A stretch of 64,000 bases of DNA from Bradyrhizobium sp. 149 (lineage in GTDB: Bacteria > Pseudomonadota > Alphaproteobacteria > Rhizobiales > Xanthobacteraceae), in contig NZ_JADPKK010000023.1 in assembly GCF_023073915.1 (NCBI RefSeq), forward strand, positions 744,001 to 808,000. The letters are read 5' to 3'. Position 1 is the stretch's first letter; every line of letters starts with the position of its first letter. The notes beneath the pieces were generated by a model that was given only the letters and a program-made list of their open reading frames with translations, made no database searches and was not told the DNA's origin. A program made the position numbers and the translations under genes. Below are positions 1-9,011 of the stretch, in pieces.

Positions 1-850
1 GCGCCTTGGATTTGGCCTGGCGGGCTTTCGGCGAGGACGCGATCCATTCCTGCTCGCGGGCCAGCGTCTTCTGATGCGCAGCGTCCTCGCGCCCCTCCTG
101 CTCGAGCCGCTTCTGCTTCTGCTGCAGCCAGGCCGAGTAATTGCCCTCGTAGGGGATGCCCTTGCCGCGATCGAGCTCGAGGATCCAGCTCGTGACGTTG
201 TCGAGGAAGTAGCGATCATGGGTGACGATCAGGATCGCGCCCGGATAGTTGCGCAAATGCCCTTCCAGCCACGACACGGATTCTGCGTCGAGATGGTTGG
301 TCGGCTCGTCCAGCAGCAGGAGCTCAGGCTGGTCGAGCAGCAGCTTGCATAGCGCGACGCGGCGGCGCTCGCCGCCCGAGAGTTTCGATACGTCGGCATC
401 GTCGGGCGGGCAGCGCAGCGCGTCCATGGCCTGGTCGACCTTGCTGTCCAGATCCCAGAGGCCCTGGGCCTCGATCTCGTCCTGCAGCTTGGTCATCTCG
501 TCGGCGGTCTCCTCGGAGTAGTTCATCGCCAGCTCGTTGTAGCGATCGAGGATAGCCTTCTGCTTGGCGACACCCAGCATGACGTTCTCGCGCACGCTGA
601 GTGCCGGATCGAGATGCGGCTCCTGCTCGAGATAGCCGACGCGGGCGCCCTGGGCGACCCAGGCCTCGCCGTTATATTCCTTGTCGAGGCCGGCCATGAT
701 CTTGAGCAGCGTCGACTTGCCTGAGCCGTTGACGCCGAGCACGCCGATCTTGGCGTCCGGGTAGAAGCTCAGATGGATGTTATCGAGCACCTTCCGGGTC
801 GGGTAGCTCTTGGTCAGGCCCTGCATGAAATAGATGAACTGGCGCGCCAT
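1..850 (-). CDS. ettA: ABC-F ATPase, energy-dependent translational throttle protein (partial)
   Basis: N-terminal half (about 283 residues) of a soluble ABC-F protein; the C-terminal half lies beyond the window start. Visible parts are Walker A (GVNGSGKST), the signature [11 protein letters not shown], and Walker B running into [16 protein letters not shown], followed by the linker. The family binds the ribosomal E site and gates elongation according to ATP/ADP; it does not transport. The start is the ATG at 850 ([12 protein letters not shown]), which matches the usual EttA N-terminus. The DAESVSWLE stretch separates EttA from Uup and other ABC-F members. The gene is transcribed away from the rest of the window. 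Confidence 0.93.
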   Translation of the reverse strand, partial: MARQFIYFMQGLTKSYPTRKVLDNIHLSFYPDAKIGVLGVNGSGKSTLLKIMAGLDKEYNGEAWVAQGARVGYLEQEPHLDPALSVRENVMLGVAKQKAILDRYNELAMNYSEETADEMTKLQDEIEAQGLWDLDSKVDQAMDALRCPPDDADVSKLSGGERRRVALCKLLLDQPELLLLDEPTNHLDAESVSWLEGHLRNYPGAILIVTHDRYFLDNVTSWILELDRGKGIPYEGNYSAWLQQKQKRLEQEGREDAAHQKTLAREQEWIASSPKARQAKSKA

Positions 851-1083
851 CGGTCCCGAAAACCTTCGATTTGAGGAAATTTGCTTGCCGCCGATGTAGC
901 GACCCCGCCCCCAAAGGGCAATGTTTTCCCTCCGTTCACCACGGATGAATACGGGACGGACACCATCCCGCCGCCGATCCGGACAATTGAAACCATCTTT
1001 TAATAAATCAGGCCAAAGCTCGGTTTCGCGCGGAAACAGCGTCACCCGGTCAGAATGAACGGGGAGCACAGCGAGACAGCGTC

Positions 1084-1299
1084 ATGGCCATGATCGAGAC
1101 CAATTCCCTTCCGGTTCCGGCGGAAGCCGGCAACGCGACCGCGTTCGTCGCGGAGATCCGGGGCTTCTGGAAGCGCTTCTTCGCCACCGCTTTCAACCCC
1201 TACCGGCCCGAACTGCATTACATGCGCGGCCCCGGCCCTGCTTGGCGCGCCAAGCACGGCATGAATGCGCCGCTCCGGCTCAAGCCCCGCGACCTCTGA
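1084..1299 (+). CDS. small hypothetical protein (71 aa)
   Basis: The reading frame opens at ATG 1084 and encodes 71 residues with no signal peptide or membrane segment. The middle is aromatic and basic (FWKRFFATAFNPYRPELHY) and the C-terminus ends in basic residues. I do not recognise a family. It sits alone between the divergent ettA and the 2-hydroxyacid dehydrogenase. The upstream GAGACAG is only a weak ribosome-binding site. The composition, with no long low-complexity run, argues for a real gene, but a chance frame cannot be excluded in DNA this GC-rich. Confidence 0.45.
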   Translation: MAMIETNSLPVPAEAGNATAFVAEIRGFWKRFFATAFNPYRPELHYMRGPGPAWRAKHGMNAPLRLKPRDL

Positions 1300-1400
1300 G
1301 CCTTTAACGCCTATCGGATTTTTGAAGACGCGAACGACTTGCGCACGATCCTGATTGCGCGCAACCATGGCCTGGTTCCACCTCTCGCCATGGATGAACG

Positions 1401-2366
1401 ATGATGACGCGGCTGCGCTGTGCAATTCTCGACGACTATTTCAATCTCGCTCTCGACGTCGCCGATTGGCAAAGCCTGTCCGACCGCGTCGACGTCACCG
1501 TGTTCAGCCATCCCTTCGCCTCCGAGCAGGCCGCGGCGAGCGCGCTCGCCAGTTTCGAGATCGTCTGCGCGATGCGCGAGCGCACCGCGTTCCCCAAGAG
1601 CTTGTTCGAGAGCTTGCCGAAGCTGAAGCTGCTGCTGACCTCAGGCATGCGCAACGCCTCGATCGACATGGAGGCCGCGAAGGCGCGTGGTGTCACGATC
1701 GGCGGCACGCAATATTCCCGCGATCCGACCGCGCCGCTCGCCATGGGCCTGATCCTGGAACTGACCCGTGGCATCGGTCGCGAGAACGCGCGCATGCATG
1801 CGGGTGAGCCCTGGCAGGTCTTTGCCGGTGTCGAGATCGACGGATTGACGCTCGGCGTCGTCGGCCTCGGCAAGCTCGGCAGCAAGATGGCTGGTATCGC
1901 GAAGGCGTTCGGCATGAACGTGATCGCCTGGAGCCCGAACCTGACGCCGGAGAAGTGCAAGGACGCCGGCGTCGGCTACGCCACCAAGGAGGAGCTGTTC
2001 GCCAAGGCCGATATCGTCACCATCCACGTGGTCCTGAGCGATCGCTCGCGCGGGTTGGTCGGGCGCGACGATCTCGCGCGGATGAAGCCGACGGCCTACC
2101 TGGTCAACACCGCGCGCGGACCGATCGTGGACGAGCAGGCGCTGCTCGAGGCGTTGCAGCAGAAGAGAATTGCAGGCGCCGGCATCGACGTGTTCTCGAT
2201 CGAGCCGCTGCCGACGGACCATCCCTTCCGCAAGCTCGACAATCTCGTGCTGACGCCGCATCTCGGCTACGCCACCGAGGACGGCCTGCGCATCCACTAC
2301 GGCCAGATGGTCGAGGCGATCGACGCCTTCACCAAGGGCAGCGAGCTGCCGCGGAAGCTGGCGTGA
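1401..2366 (+). CDS. D-2-hydroxyacid dehydrogenase family protein
   Basis: 321 residues. NAD-linked 2-hydroxyacid dehydrogenase fold: a catalytic-domain half, then the Rossmann motif GLGKLG near residue 152. The expected catalytic triad is present: Arg in NTARGPIVDE, Glu in FSIEPLPTDHP and His in LTPHLG. These enzymes reduce 2-oxo acids to D-2-hydroxy acids in the cytoplasm; the substrate cannot be read from sequence. The start at 1401 (MMTRLRCAILDDY) places the first strand normally; ATG 1404 is equally possible. It is tail-to-tail with the epimerase gene, 4 bases apart, and is probably monocistronic. Confidence 0.88.
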   Translation: MMTRLRCAILDDYFNLALDVADWQSLSDRVDVTVFSHPFASEQAAASALASFEIVCAMRERTAFPKSLFESLPKLKLLLTSGMRNASIDMEAAKARGVTIGGTQYSRDPTAPLAMGLILELTRGIGRENARMHAGEPWQVFAGVEIDGLTLGVVGLGKLGSKMAGIAKAFGMNVIAWSPNLTPEKCKDAGVGYATKEELFAKADIVTIHVVLSDRSRGLVGRDDLARMKPTAYLVNTARGPIVDEQALLEALQQKRIAGAGIDVFSIEPLPTDHPFRKLDNLVLTPHLGYATEDGLRIHYGQMVEAIDAFTKGSELPRKLA

Positions 2367-2370
2367 TGCC

Positions 2371-3339
2371 TCAGGCCGCCGAGCGGTGGCTGGTGGACTG
2401 CCTTGCCGCATCGGCAAAGCCGTCGCGCCACGAGGCATGCGCCGGCAGCCAGCCAAGCTCGCGCTTTGCCTTGCCGTTGGATGCTCCACGCACCTCTGTC
2501 ATCATCGCAACCATATGCTCGCCCGCAAGCAGGCGCCCGAGCCAGGCGGGAATGTGACGCGGCGGCTTGGCACCAAGCAGTTCGGCCAGCGCGGGCAACC
2601 AATCCTTCACCTGCGCCGGATGGTCGTCGACGATGTTGTAGATGCTGCCGGCGCGTCCGCGTTCGACCGCGGCAAGTGTGGCAGAGGCGGCATCTTCGGT
2701 GTGAATGAACGACCACGTGCCGCCGCCATCGCCGAGCACTGGCACACGCCGGTGGTGCAGCTGGTCGATCATCGCCTGCGAGAGCGTGCCGGTGCCAGGC
2801 CCGTAGAAGAACCCATAGCGTAGCACGATGCCCTCCGGCTTCGTTGATGCGGATACGCTTCGCTCCAGATACTGGATTGCCTCGAGCGTGCGTCGCAGCT
2901 CTTGCGGTGGATGCGGGTCGAGTTCATCGGCCTCTGTCTTCACCGTTCCACCGGCGCGACTGAAGGTCCAACCGCAGAAGCTTTGCGCGATGAAGCGCTT
3001 GGCGCCGGCCATACGTGCGGCGTCGAGCAGAATCTCGGTTCCGCGCGTGCGGAGCTCGTTGGTTCGCGCGAAAGCCCGATCGAAATGCCGGAGGTCCGTG
3101 GCGGCCGCGAGATCCGTCATCTGCTGGATGAGCGCGTCGGGCTTTGCCGCAATCACCGCAGCGCGCATGCTTTCGGCATCGAGGCCGTCGGCGACGACCG
3201 GTTCCGCACCCAATCGACGCACGAAGTCTATTTTTCCTGCACTCCGTGTCGTGCCAATCACGGAATGACCCGCAGCGACCAGCGCCGGAACAAGATACTG
3301 GCCGACCGCGCCGGTTGCGCCTGCAACAAAGATGCGCAT
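2371..3339 (-). CDS. NAD-dependent epimerase/dehydratase family protein
   Basis: 322 residues of an extended short-chain dehydrogenase fold. The N-terminal nucleotide motif is GATGAVGQY. The sugar-epimerase YxxxK motif is not obvious: the equivalent region reads LRYGFFYGPGTG. It may therefore be an atypical (NmrA-like or nucleoside-diphosphate-sugar) member. I chose ATG 3339 because GAGGAG lies 7 bases upstream and the glycine-rich motif then begins at residue 6; a TTG 24 bases earlier lacks such a site. Reaction and substrate are unknown. It lies downstream of the L,D-transpeptidase but is separated from it by a strong terminator. Confidence 0.82.
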   Translation of the reverse strand: MRIFVAGATGAVGQYLVPALVAAGHSVIGTTRSAGKIDFVRRLGAEPVVADGLDAESMRAAVIAAKPDALIQQMTDLAAATDLRHFDRAFARTNELRTRGTEILLDAARMAGAKRFIAQSFCGWTFSRAGGTVKTEADELDPHPPQELRRTLEAIQYLERSVSASTKPEGIVLRYGFFYGPGTGTLSQAMIDQLHHRRVPVLGDGGGTWSFIHTEDAASATLAAVERGRAGSIYNIVDDHPAQVKDWLPALAELLGAKPPRHIPAWLGRLLAGEHMVAMMTEVRGASNGKAKRELGWLPAHASWRDGFADAARQSTSHRSAA

Positions 3340-3440
3340 CCTGTGCTCCTCAATTCGTTGCAATCCTCTTTCGAGGTAGTCGAGCTGCGGAGCCGTTCAA
3401 GTCAGGCATGCGCAAGCGAGACATGCGCGCATGCCTCAAA

Positions 3441-3479
3441 TGATGACGGCGCGTGACCGAAGTTCACGCGCCGTCATCA
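3441..3479 (-). terminator. strong hairpin terminator after the L,D-transpeptidase gene
   Basis: A perfect 16-bp inverted repeat (3441-3456 with 3464-3479) encloses a 7-base loop, 24 bases beyond the stop codon of the gene at 3504-4694. On the minus strand it is followed by TTTGAGG, so it can act as an intrinsic terminator. It insulates the downstream epimerase gene. Confidence 0.8.
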
Positions 3480-3503
3480 GATCAATTCTTGCGAAGCGCT
3501 TAC

Positions 3504-4694
3504 TTAGCGCACGGTGACCGGCGCGGGCAGCGGCGGCACGACTGTCGGCTGGGTGCCACCGACCGGGCCGGCCTGGGCTGCCATCGGAGCCGGACCAGCA
3601 GCACCGGGCACGGGCGCAGCGGATGCGGTCGCCGTTCCCGGCGGCGGGCCACCCGGCATCACGACCACGCGGGTGCCGACCTTGACGCGATCGAACAGGT
3701 CCGAGACGTCCTCGTTCAGCATGCCGATGCAGCCGGAGGACACGAACTTGCCGATCGTCGAGGGCTGGTTGGTGCCGTGGATGCGGTAGACGGTCGAGCC
3801 GAGATACATCGCGCGGGCGCCGAGCGGATTACCGGGACCGCCGGCCATGAAGCGCGGCAGATAGGGCTGGCGCTCGATCATCTCGGTCGGCGGATGCCAA
3901 TCCGGCCACTCCGCCTTGCGGGTGATCTTCTGCACGCCGGTCCAGGTGAAGCCGTCGCGACCGACGCGGACGCCGTAGCGGACGGCGCGGCCGTTGCCGA
4001 GCACGTAATAGAGATAGGTGTTCGGGGTATCGACGATGAGCGTTCCGGCCGGCTCCTTGGTCGCCAGCGAGACCTCCTGGCGGCGCAGGTTCTGCGGCAA
4101 CTGCGCCGGAGCGGCGTCGGGCTGCTCCTCGGGCGGCAGCGAGGCGATCGCCATCGGCCGGCCGTCGGCACCAACAGGCGGCTGCCCGGCCTGGACCGTT
4201 CCGGTCGCGGCGGGACCACCGACCGCCTCGGGCGGACGCAGGCCGTCACTGCCGGGCGCCTGAGCCGGACGATCGGCGTAGATCACTGCGGGCGGGCCGG
4301 CGGGGCGGCCGTAGCGGGGATCGTCAGGCGACGTCACCGGACCCTGCGGCGGCGCGGCCGAGTAGACCGGAGGGCCTGCGGGACGGCCATAACGGGGATC
4401 ATCCGGCGACATCACCGGACCCTGCGGCGGGGCCGCCGAATAGACCGGGGGAGCGCCGGCCGGACGGCCGTAGCGCGGGTCCGGGCCGGGCGGCGGCAGC
4501 GCTGCCTGCGGCATCGCGTCGTCGTCATCTTCCAGCGCGTCGAAATTCGGCGTGCGGTCGCCGGGTCGATACTCGGCCGGGGCGCCATAGCTCGGCGCCT
4601 GCTGGACCGGATAGCTCTGAGCTTGCGCGAGCGAGGTTCCCGCCGCAGCGACTGTTGCGGCAGCGCATATCGTCAGAAAATGTTTGATCATCAT
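3504..4694 (-). CDS. L,D-transpeptidase (YkuD family) with repetitive proline-rich stalk
   Basis: About 396 residues. An N-terminal signal peptide (hydrophobic run after MMIKHFLTICAAA, cleavage near AQAQS) sends it to the periplasm. Residues 55-130 are a Pro/Gly/Tyr-rich region with three near-identical units built on DPRYGRPAG. The C-terminal half is a YkuD domain with the active-site pattern HGT...SSGCIGM; the Cys is the nucleophile that cross-links meso-diaminopimelate stems or attaches proteins to peptidoglycan. Start: ATG 4694 or 4691, both just ahead of the signal peptide. The longer frame to 4814 adds sequence before a clear signal peptide and was rejected. Confidence 0.88.
   Translation of the reverse strand: MMIKHFLTICAAATVAAAGTSLAQAQSYPVQQAPSYGAPAEYRPGDRTPNFDALEDDDDAMPQAALPPPGPDPRYGRPAGAPPVYSAAPPQGPVMSPDDPRYGRPAGPPVYSAAPPQGPVTSPDDPRYGRPAGPPAVIYADRPAQAPGSDGLRPPEAVGGPAATGTVQAGQPPVGADGRPMAIASLPPEEQPDAAPAQLPQNLRRQEVSLATKEPAGTLIVDTPNTYLYYVLGNGRAVRYGVRVGRDGFTWTGVQKITRKAEWPDWHPPTEMIERQPYLPRFMAGGPGNPLGARAMYLGSTVYRIHGTNQPSTIGKFVSSGCIGMLNEDVSDLFDRVKVGTRVVVMPGGPPPGTATASAAPVPGAAGPAPMAAQAGPVGGTQPTVVPPLPAPVTVR
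4296..4482 (-). repeat. in-gene tandem repeat encoding DPRYGRPAG units
   Basis: Three consecutive coding units of about 26 codons within the L,D-transpeptidase gene, each translating to DPRYGRPAG followed by PPVY or a variant and, in two units, SAAPPQGPV and SPD. DNA identity between units is high, so copy number may vary between strains. The repeat probably forms an extended periplasmic spacer. Confidence 0.75.
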
Positions 4695-5010
4695 CGCTCT
4701 TGTATGGTCCCCGGGCCCCGTCCGGACCGTTAACGGCCAGATGACCGAAGATAGCGGCACATTCAAGACATTACAGGCGGATTTGTGCCTGATTTGGCGA
4801 TTTGTGATCCGCAAGACTACCGTTGCCCCGTTGCATCATGGGACGAAAATCAACCCGCGCCTGAGATCGCCCGACTCGCCGGCTCCGTATTTTGCGGAAC
4901 GGCGCGGAATCGTTGCGGTATGTTCGAATCAGCCTGATTCGCCCGCTTTGAGCTTCGATCCCCGCGCGGCGAACGCGGCAAGCAGTACCGTCACCGCGTT
5001 CAGATGGCTC

Positions 5011-5823
5011 ATGGGCCCTGGCCACTTCGCCGCCGGGGCGGAAATTCGCAATCCCTCGATGCTTCCCGGCTTTCGCTTCCTGTTTGCCGCGATCCTGCTG
5101 TCAGCCTCCATCCTGGTGTTCGGCCTGGGCGCCGCCGCGCTGCTGCGGGCGAGCCACGAGCAGTATGTCAGCAACCCCTCCTGGCGGAACGGTCCGCAGG
5201 AGCAGGTGTTTGCGCAAGCTCCCGAGCCGGCCCAGCCGGTGCTCGCGGCCCTGCGCGCCGAGCCGGAGGCGGCCGAGCCCACGCCGTCGCTGCGTGACCT
5301 GGTGCCGACGATCGGATTGCCGGCGAACGAGCCCGAGCAGGTCATCGCGCTGACGACCGAGATCGAGATTCCGCCGCAGGTCGTTGCGCCCCCGGCTGGC
5401 GTCCCGGCCGAACCGGCCAATGGCGAGACCAAGGCCGAGACGACGACGGACGCCGCGGCGCCGGCTCCCGCCGACACGCTCACCCCGGCCGACACCACGG
5501 CATCGATCCCCGAGACCAAGCCTGACGCCGCCGCGACCGCCGGCCCGGCCGAGCCCAGTGCCGCCCTCGCCTCTTCCGCGCCCGATATCGCCTCGGCCAA
5601 GGTCGCCGCGCTGAATAACCCCGCGACCACCGCCTTGAAAGATCCGCCGGCGAAGGCCAAGGCGGACACCGGCGCAGCGGACAACAAGGCGACCAAGCGG
5701 CGGGCGAAGGCGAAGAAGAAACACCGCGTGGTGCGGCGGCCCCCGCCTCCGCAGGTACAGCAGAGTTTCGATCCGTTCGCGCAGCAGCAGCCCACGGTCG
5801 CCGCCACCGCGCGTCCACGTTAG
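5011..5823 (+). CDS. membrane-anchored Pro/Ala-rich hypothetical protein
   Basis: About 270 residues. One hydrophobic segment near the N-terminus (FRFLFAAILLSASILVFGLG) is followed by a long Pro/Ala/Glu-rich region and a basic C-terminus (KRRAKAKKKHR). This suggests a single-pass inner-membrane protein with an extended periplasmic or cytoplasmic arm. I know no function. The start is uncertain: ATG 5011 (MGPGHFAAGAE) or ATG 5059 (MLPGFRFLF), neither with a strong ribosome-binding site. The frame is open back to 4684, but that stretch overlaps the divergent gene's leader. Confidence 0.65.
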   Translation: MGPGHFAAGAEIRNPSMLPGFRFLFAAILLSASILVFGLGAAALLRASHEQYVSNPSWRNGPQEQVFAQAPEPAQPVLAALRAEPEAAEPTPSLRDLVPTIGLPANEPEQVIALTTEIEIPPQVVAPPAGVPAEPANGETKAETTTDAAAPAPADTLTPADTTASIPETKPDAAATAGPAEPSAALASSAPDIASAKVAALNNPATTALKDPPAKAKADTGAADNKATKRRAKAKKKHRVVRRPPPPQVQQSFDPFAQQQPTVAATARPR

Positions 5824-5830
5824 TGGTCGC

Positions 5831-6691
5831 TCACGCCGGCCCGGTCGCGACGGGCGGGCCTTTTTCCTGGCCCCATTCCGACCATGAGCCGTCATAGAGC
5901 GCGGTGTCGGTGATGCCGAGGCGGTAGAGCGCCAGCGTCAGCACGCCGGCAGAGACCCCGGAGCCGCAGCTCGTCACGATCGGCGCGTCGAGCTTGACGC
6001 CGGCGCTCGTGAAGGCGGCGCGCAGATCATCGAGCGGCTTCATCGTGCCGGTCGCGGCGTCGAACAAGAGATTGTAGGGCACGTTGCGCGCACCCGGGAT
6101 GTGGCCGGAGCGGATGCCCGCGCGCGGCTCGGGCGCCCGGCCCTCGAACCGGTCGGCGGCGCGCGCGTCGATCACCTGCTCGGCACGGCTTTCGACGTTG
6201 GCGATCAATTGCTGCATGCTGCGCACGCGCTTGGAATCGTAGCTCGCCTTGAAGGTCGCTGGCTTCGGCTTCACTTCGCCAGTCTCGACCGGACGCCCCT
6301 CGGCGCGCCACTTCTTCAGGCCGCCATTGAGGATGCGCACATTGGCATGGCCGAAAGCCAGGAACATCCACCATGCGCGCGGCGCTGCGACCCAGCCGCC
6401 GGCATCGTAGATCACGACGGTATCTGCATTGGAGATACCGAGATTGCCGACGTCGCGGCCGAACTGCTCGGCGCTCGGATACATATGCGGCAGCGGGTTG
6501 GAATGGTCCGAGACCGCATCGACGTCGAAGAACACCGCGCCCGGCAGATGCGCGGCGAGATAATCATCCTTCGGCAGCGGCAGCACGCCCGGCAGCTTGA
6601 AGCTGGCGTCGAGCACCTTGACGTTGGCATCGTTGATGTGGGCGGCGAGCCATTCGGTGGAGACGAGGGGATCGGCTGTCGTGTCAGTCAT
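5831..6691 (-). CDS. sseA: 3-mercaptopyruvate sulfurtransferase
   Basis: 286 residues made of two rhodanese modules. The N-terminal module is non-catalytic (VIYDAGGWVAAPR lacks Cys). The C-terminal module carries the active loop CGSGVSAG, the mercaptopyruvate-type loop rather than the CRKGVTA loop of thiosulfate sulfurtransferases. It moves sulfur from 3-mercaptopyruvate to a thiophilic acceptor in the cytoplasm. The start ATG 6691 gives the usual N-terminus (DPLVSTEWLAAH). It lies upstream of a palindromic repeat and a second rhodanese gene on the same strand; the order suggests related sulfur handling but not necessarily one transcript. Confidence 0.92.
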   Translation of the reverse strand: MTDTTADPLVSTEWLAAHINDANVKVLDASFKLPGVLPLPKDDYLAAHLPGAVFFDVDAVSDHSNPLPHMYPSAEQFGRDVGNLGISNADTVVIYDAGGWVAAPRAWWMFLAFGHANVRILNGGLKKWRAEGRPVETGEVKPKPATFKASYDSKRVRSMQQLIANVESRAEQVIDARAADRFEGRAPEPRAGIRSGHIPGARNVPYNLLFDAATGTMKPLDDLRAAFTSAGVKLDAPIVTSCGSGVSAGVLTLALYRLGITDTALYDGSWSEWGQEKGPPVATGPA

Positions 6692-6719
6692 TGACGTATT
6701 CTCCGGCGATTTTCTCGGT

Positions 6720-6808
6720 CGTCATGCCCGGGCTTGTCCCGGGCATCCACGTCTTTCGGCGCATCGATCAAGGACGTGGATGGCCGGGACAAGCCCGGCC
6801 ACGACGGA
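6720..6808. repeat. palindromic intergenic repeat (CCCGGGC family)
   Basis: An imperfect inverted repeat: CGTCATGCCCGGGC and GGGCATCCACGTC on the left face GACGTGGATGGCC and GCCACGACGG on the right. It lies between the two rhodanese genes. I recognise the layout as a common rhizobial extragenic palindrome, but no second copy is visible in this window. Confidence 0.65.
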
Positions 6809-6832
6809 GTGCGTGGCACGTGAGGGGTCTAC

Positions 6833-7246
6833 TCACCCCTTCTTCTTCGGCTCCCATTGCTCGACAGGGCCACCGGCGTCGCGCCAGGCGGCGTAGCCGC
6901 CGGCGATGTGGGCAACGGGCTTGAGGCCCATGTCCTGCGCGGTCTTGGCGGCGAGCGCGGAGCGCAAGCCGCCGGCGCAGTGGAATACGAACTTCTTGTC
7001 CTCCTGGAACACCGGCTTGGCATAAGGGCTCTGCGGATCGATCCAGAATTCGAGCATGCCGCGGGTGCAGGCGAACGCGCCGGGGATCCGGCCGTCACGC
7101 TCGATCTCGCGGGGATCGCGGATATCGACGATGACGACGTCGCCGTTCTTGGAGATCTCGATGGCGTCCTTGGCGGTGAGCGTCTCGATCTCGGCATTGG
7201 CCTCGTCGATCAGCGCCTTGATGCCGCGGGTGATGGTCTGGGGCAC
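6833..7246 (-). CDS. single-domain rhodanese-like protein
   Basis: 137 residues: a helical N-terminus (ALIDEANAEIETLT) and one rhodanese domain with VVDIRDPREIERDG and the active loop HCAGGLRSA, Cys being the persulfide carrier. Probable role is cytoplasmic sulfur transfer or cyanide/thiosulfate handling; the acceptor is unknown. I chose the GTG at 7246 (VPQTITRG) because AGGGAAG sits 6 bases upstream; a longer frame from 7288 has no comparable site. It lies upstream of sseA on the same strand with a palindromic repeat between. Confidence 0.87.
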   Translation of the reverse strand: MPQTITRGIKALIDEANAEIETLTAKDAIEISKNGDVVIVDIRDPREIERDGRIPGAFACTRGMLEFWIDPQSPYAKPVFQEDKKFVFHCAGGLRSALAAKTAQDMGLKPVAHIAGGYAAWRDAGGPVEQWEPKKKG

Positions 7247-7372
7247 GTGTCTTCCCTTCTTCTCTTCCGTCGTTCCGGGGCGATGCAAAGCATCGAACTA
7301 CGGTGCGCCCTTGCGCACCTGAGAACCTCGAGATTCCGGGCCTTGCGCTGCGCGGCCCCGGAATGACAGGAG

Positions 7373-8548
7373 CTAGTGCGTCAATTCCTTCATCGCACCC
7401 TCGAGCCCCTCGATCGTGATCGGATACATGCGGTTGGCGAAGATGCGTTTGATGATGGTGGTGGATTCCGAATAGTCCCAGTGCTTCTGCTGCACCGGAT
7501 TGAGCCACACCGAATGCGGATAGGTGCGGATGATGCGGTCGAGCCAGACCGAGCCGGGCTCCTCGTTGACGTGCTCGACCGAGCCCCCGGGTACCATGAT
7601 CTCGTAAGGCGACATCGAGGCGTCGCCGACGAACACGATCTTGTAGTCGTGCGGGTATTTATGCAGCACGTCCCAGGTCGGCGTGCGGTCGGTGAAGCGG
7701 CGCTTGTTCTGCTTCCACACGCCTTCATAGAGGCAGTTGTGGAAGTAGAAATACTCCATGTGCTTGAACTCGCTCTTCGCCGCCGAGAACAGCTCTTCGA
7801 CCTGCTCGATATGCGCGTCCATCGAGCCGCCGATGTCGAAGAACACCAGCAGCTTCACCGCGTTGCGCCGCTCGGGCCGCATGTGGACGTCGAGATAGCC
7901 GTGATTGGCGGTCTCGCGGATCGTGGTGTCGAGATCGAGCTCATCGGGCGCGCCGGTGCGCGCGAATTTGCGCAGGCGGCGCAGCGCCACCTTGATGTTG
8001 CGGATGCCGAGCTCGACATTACCGTCGAGGTCCTTGAACTCGCGCTTGTCCCACACCTTGACGGCGCGGTTGTTGCGGTTCTTCTCCTGGCCGATGCGGA
8101 CGCCTTCGGGATTGTAGCCATGGGCGCCGAACGGCGAGGTACCTGCCGTGCCGATCCACTTCGAGCCGCCCTGATGGCGGCCCTTCTGCTCCTCGAGCCG
8201 CTTCTTCAGGGTCTCCATGAGCTTGTCCCAGCCCATGGCCTCGATCTGCTTCTTCTCTTCGTCCGTCAAATATTTCTCGGCGAGCTTCTTCAGCCACTCT
8301 TCGGGGATCTCGGCCCCCTCCATGGCGTCGAGCAGGCTTTCCAACCCCTTGAACACGGTGCCGAAGACGCGGTCGAACTTGTCGAGGTTGCGCTCGTCCT
8401 TCACCAGCGCGGTGCGCGACAGATAATAGAAATTCTCGACCGAGTAATCCGCGAGGTCGGCGTCGAGCGCCTCCACCAGCGTGAGGTATTCGCGCAGCGT
8501 CACGGGGACCTGCGCGTCGCGCAGAGAAGTGAAGAATTGCAGGAACAT
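7373..8548 (-). CDS. CoxE-like VWA domain protein
   Basis: 391 residues. The C-terminal half has a von Willebrand A fold with the metal-site motif DIGGSMDAHI (DxGxS). The N-terminal half is helical and charged. Such proteins work with MoxR-type AAA ATPases to insert metals or remodel enzyme complexes; the partner ATPase is at 9012-9854 on the opposite strand. ATG 8548 (MFLQFFTSLRDAQVPVTLREY) is the usual start; the frame continues to 8947 but that extension is low-quality and overlaps another gene. The client protein is not in the window. Confidence 0.88.
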   Translation of the reverse strand: MFLQFFTSLRDAQVPVTLREYLTLVEALDADLADYSVENFYYLSRTALVKDERNLDKFDRVFGTVFKGLESLLDAMEGAEIPEEWLKKLAEKYLTDEEKKQIEAMGWDKLMETLKKRLEEQKGRHQGGSKWIGTAGTSPFGAHGYNPEGVRIGQEKNRNNRAVKVWDKREFKDLDGNVELGIRNIKVALRRLRKFARTGAPDELDLDTTIRETANHGYLDVHMRPERRNAVKLLVFFDIGGSMDAHIEQVEELFSAAKSEFKHMEYFYFHNCLYEGVWKQNKRRFTDRTPTWDVLHKYPHDYKIVFVGDASMSPYEIMVPGGSVEHVNEEPGSVWLDRIIRTYPHSVWLNPVQQKHWDYSESTTIIKRIFANRMYPITIEGLEGAMKELTH

Positions 8549-8671
8549 GGGTGATAGATTGCCCGTCGGGGGACGAACGTCAAGGGGCGGAGGCCACTGC
8601 TCTGCGCTGGACCGGGAGGCTTTTTGCTCTAGAATTGACGGTCTCACGGGGTTGTTTTGGGGACGTTTGCA

Positions 8672-8917
8672 ATGGGAATTCTCGCAGCGCTCATCATTGG
8701 CGCGATCGCAGGCTGGCTTGCCGGCAAGATTGTCCATGGGGCGGGATTTGGGCTGATCGGCAACATCGTCGTCGGCATCATTGGCGCGCTGGTGGCGAGC
8801 TGGATTCTGCCTCAGCTGCATATCCAGCTCGCAACGGGCACGATCGGGGCCATCGTGGATGCGACGATCGGCGCGGTGATTGTGCTGGTCATCCTTTCGC
8901 TGATAAAACGGGTCTGA
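8672..8917 (+). CDS. GlsB/YeaQ/YmgE family small membrane protein
   Basis: 81 residues, almost entirely three hydrophobic glycine-rich helices (MGILAALIIGAIAGWLAGKI at the start, IVLVILSLIKRV at the end). This is the transglycosylase-associated/GlsB family, inner-membrane proteins linked to general stress; the biochemical role is not known. ATG 8672 is preferred over TTG 8657 because it matches family starts. It sits between the divergent VWA gene and the MoxR gene, with a hairpin behind it that separates it from moxR. Confidence 0.9.
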   Translation: MGILAALIIGAIAGWLAGKIVHGAGFGLIGNIVVGIIGALVASWILPQLHIQLATGTIGAIVDATIGAVIVLVILSLIKRV

Positions 8918-8932
8918 AAGCCTGAATGAACC

Positions 8933-8961
8933 AGGAACGGCCGCCACGCGCGGCCGTTCCT
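8933..8961 (+). terminator. hairpin terminator after the GlsB-type gene
   Basis: A perfect 11-bp stem (8933-8943 with 8951-8961) and 7-base loop lie 16 bases after the stop. No T-run follows, so termination may be partial. Confidence 0.6.
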
Positions 8962-9011
8962 ATGTCGCGACCGGGTCCAATGACCGGGACGACGACCAAC
9001 AAGGACGCGCG

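Noticed and set aside
814-996. 60-residue minus-strand frame upstream of ettA
   Set aside because: It overlaps the ettA start region in another frame and has no recognisable features.
4684-5010. N-terminal extension of the Pro/Ala-rich membrane protein back to 4684
   Set aside because: It would overlap the start of the divergent L,D-transpeptidase and puts about 125 residues before the membrane anchor.
8549-8947. N-terminal extension of the CoxE-like VWA gene
   Set aside because: The extra residues are charged and lack family similarity, and the region is occupied by the GlsB-type gene on the other strand.
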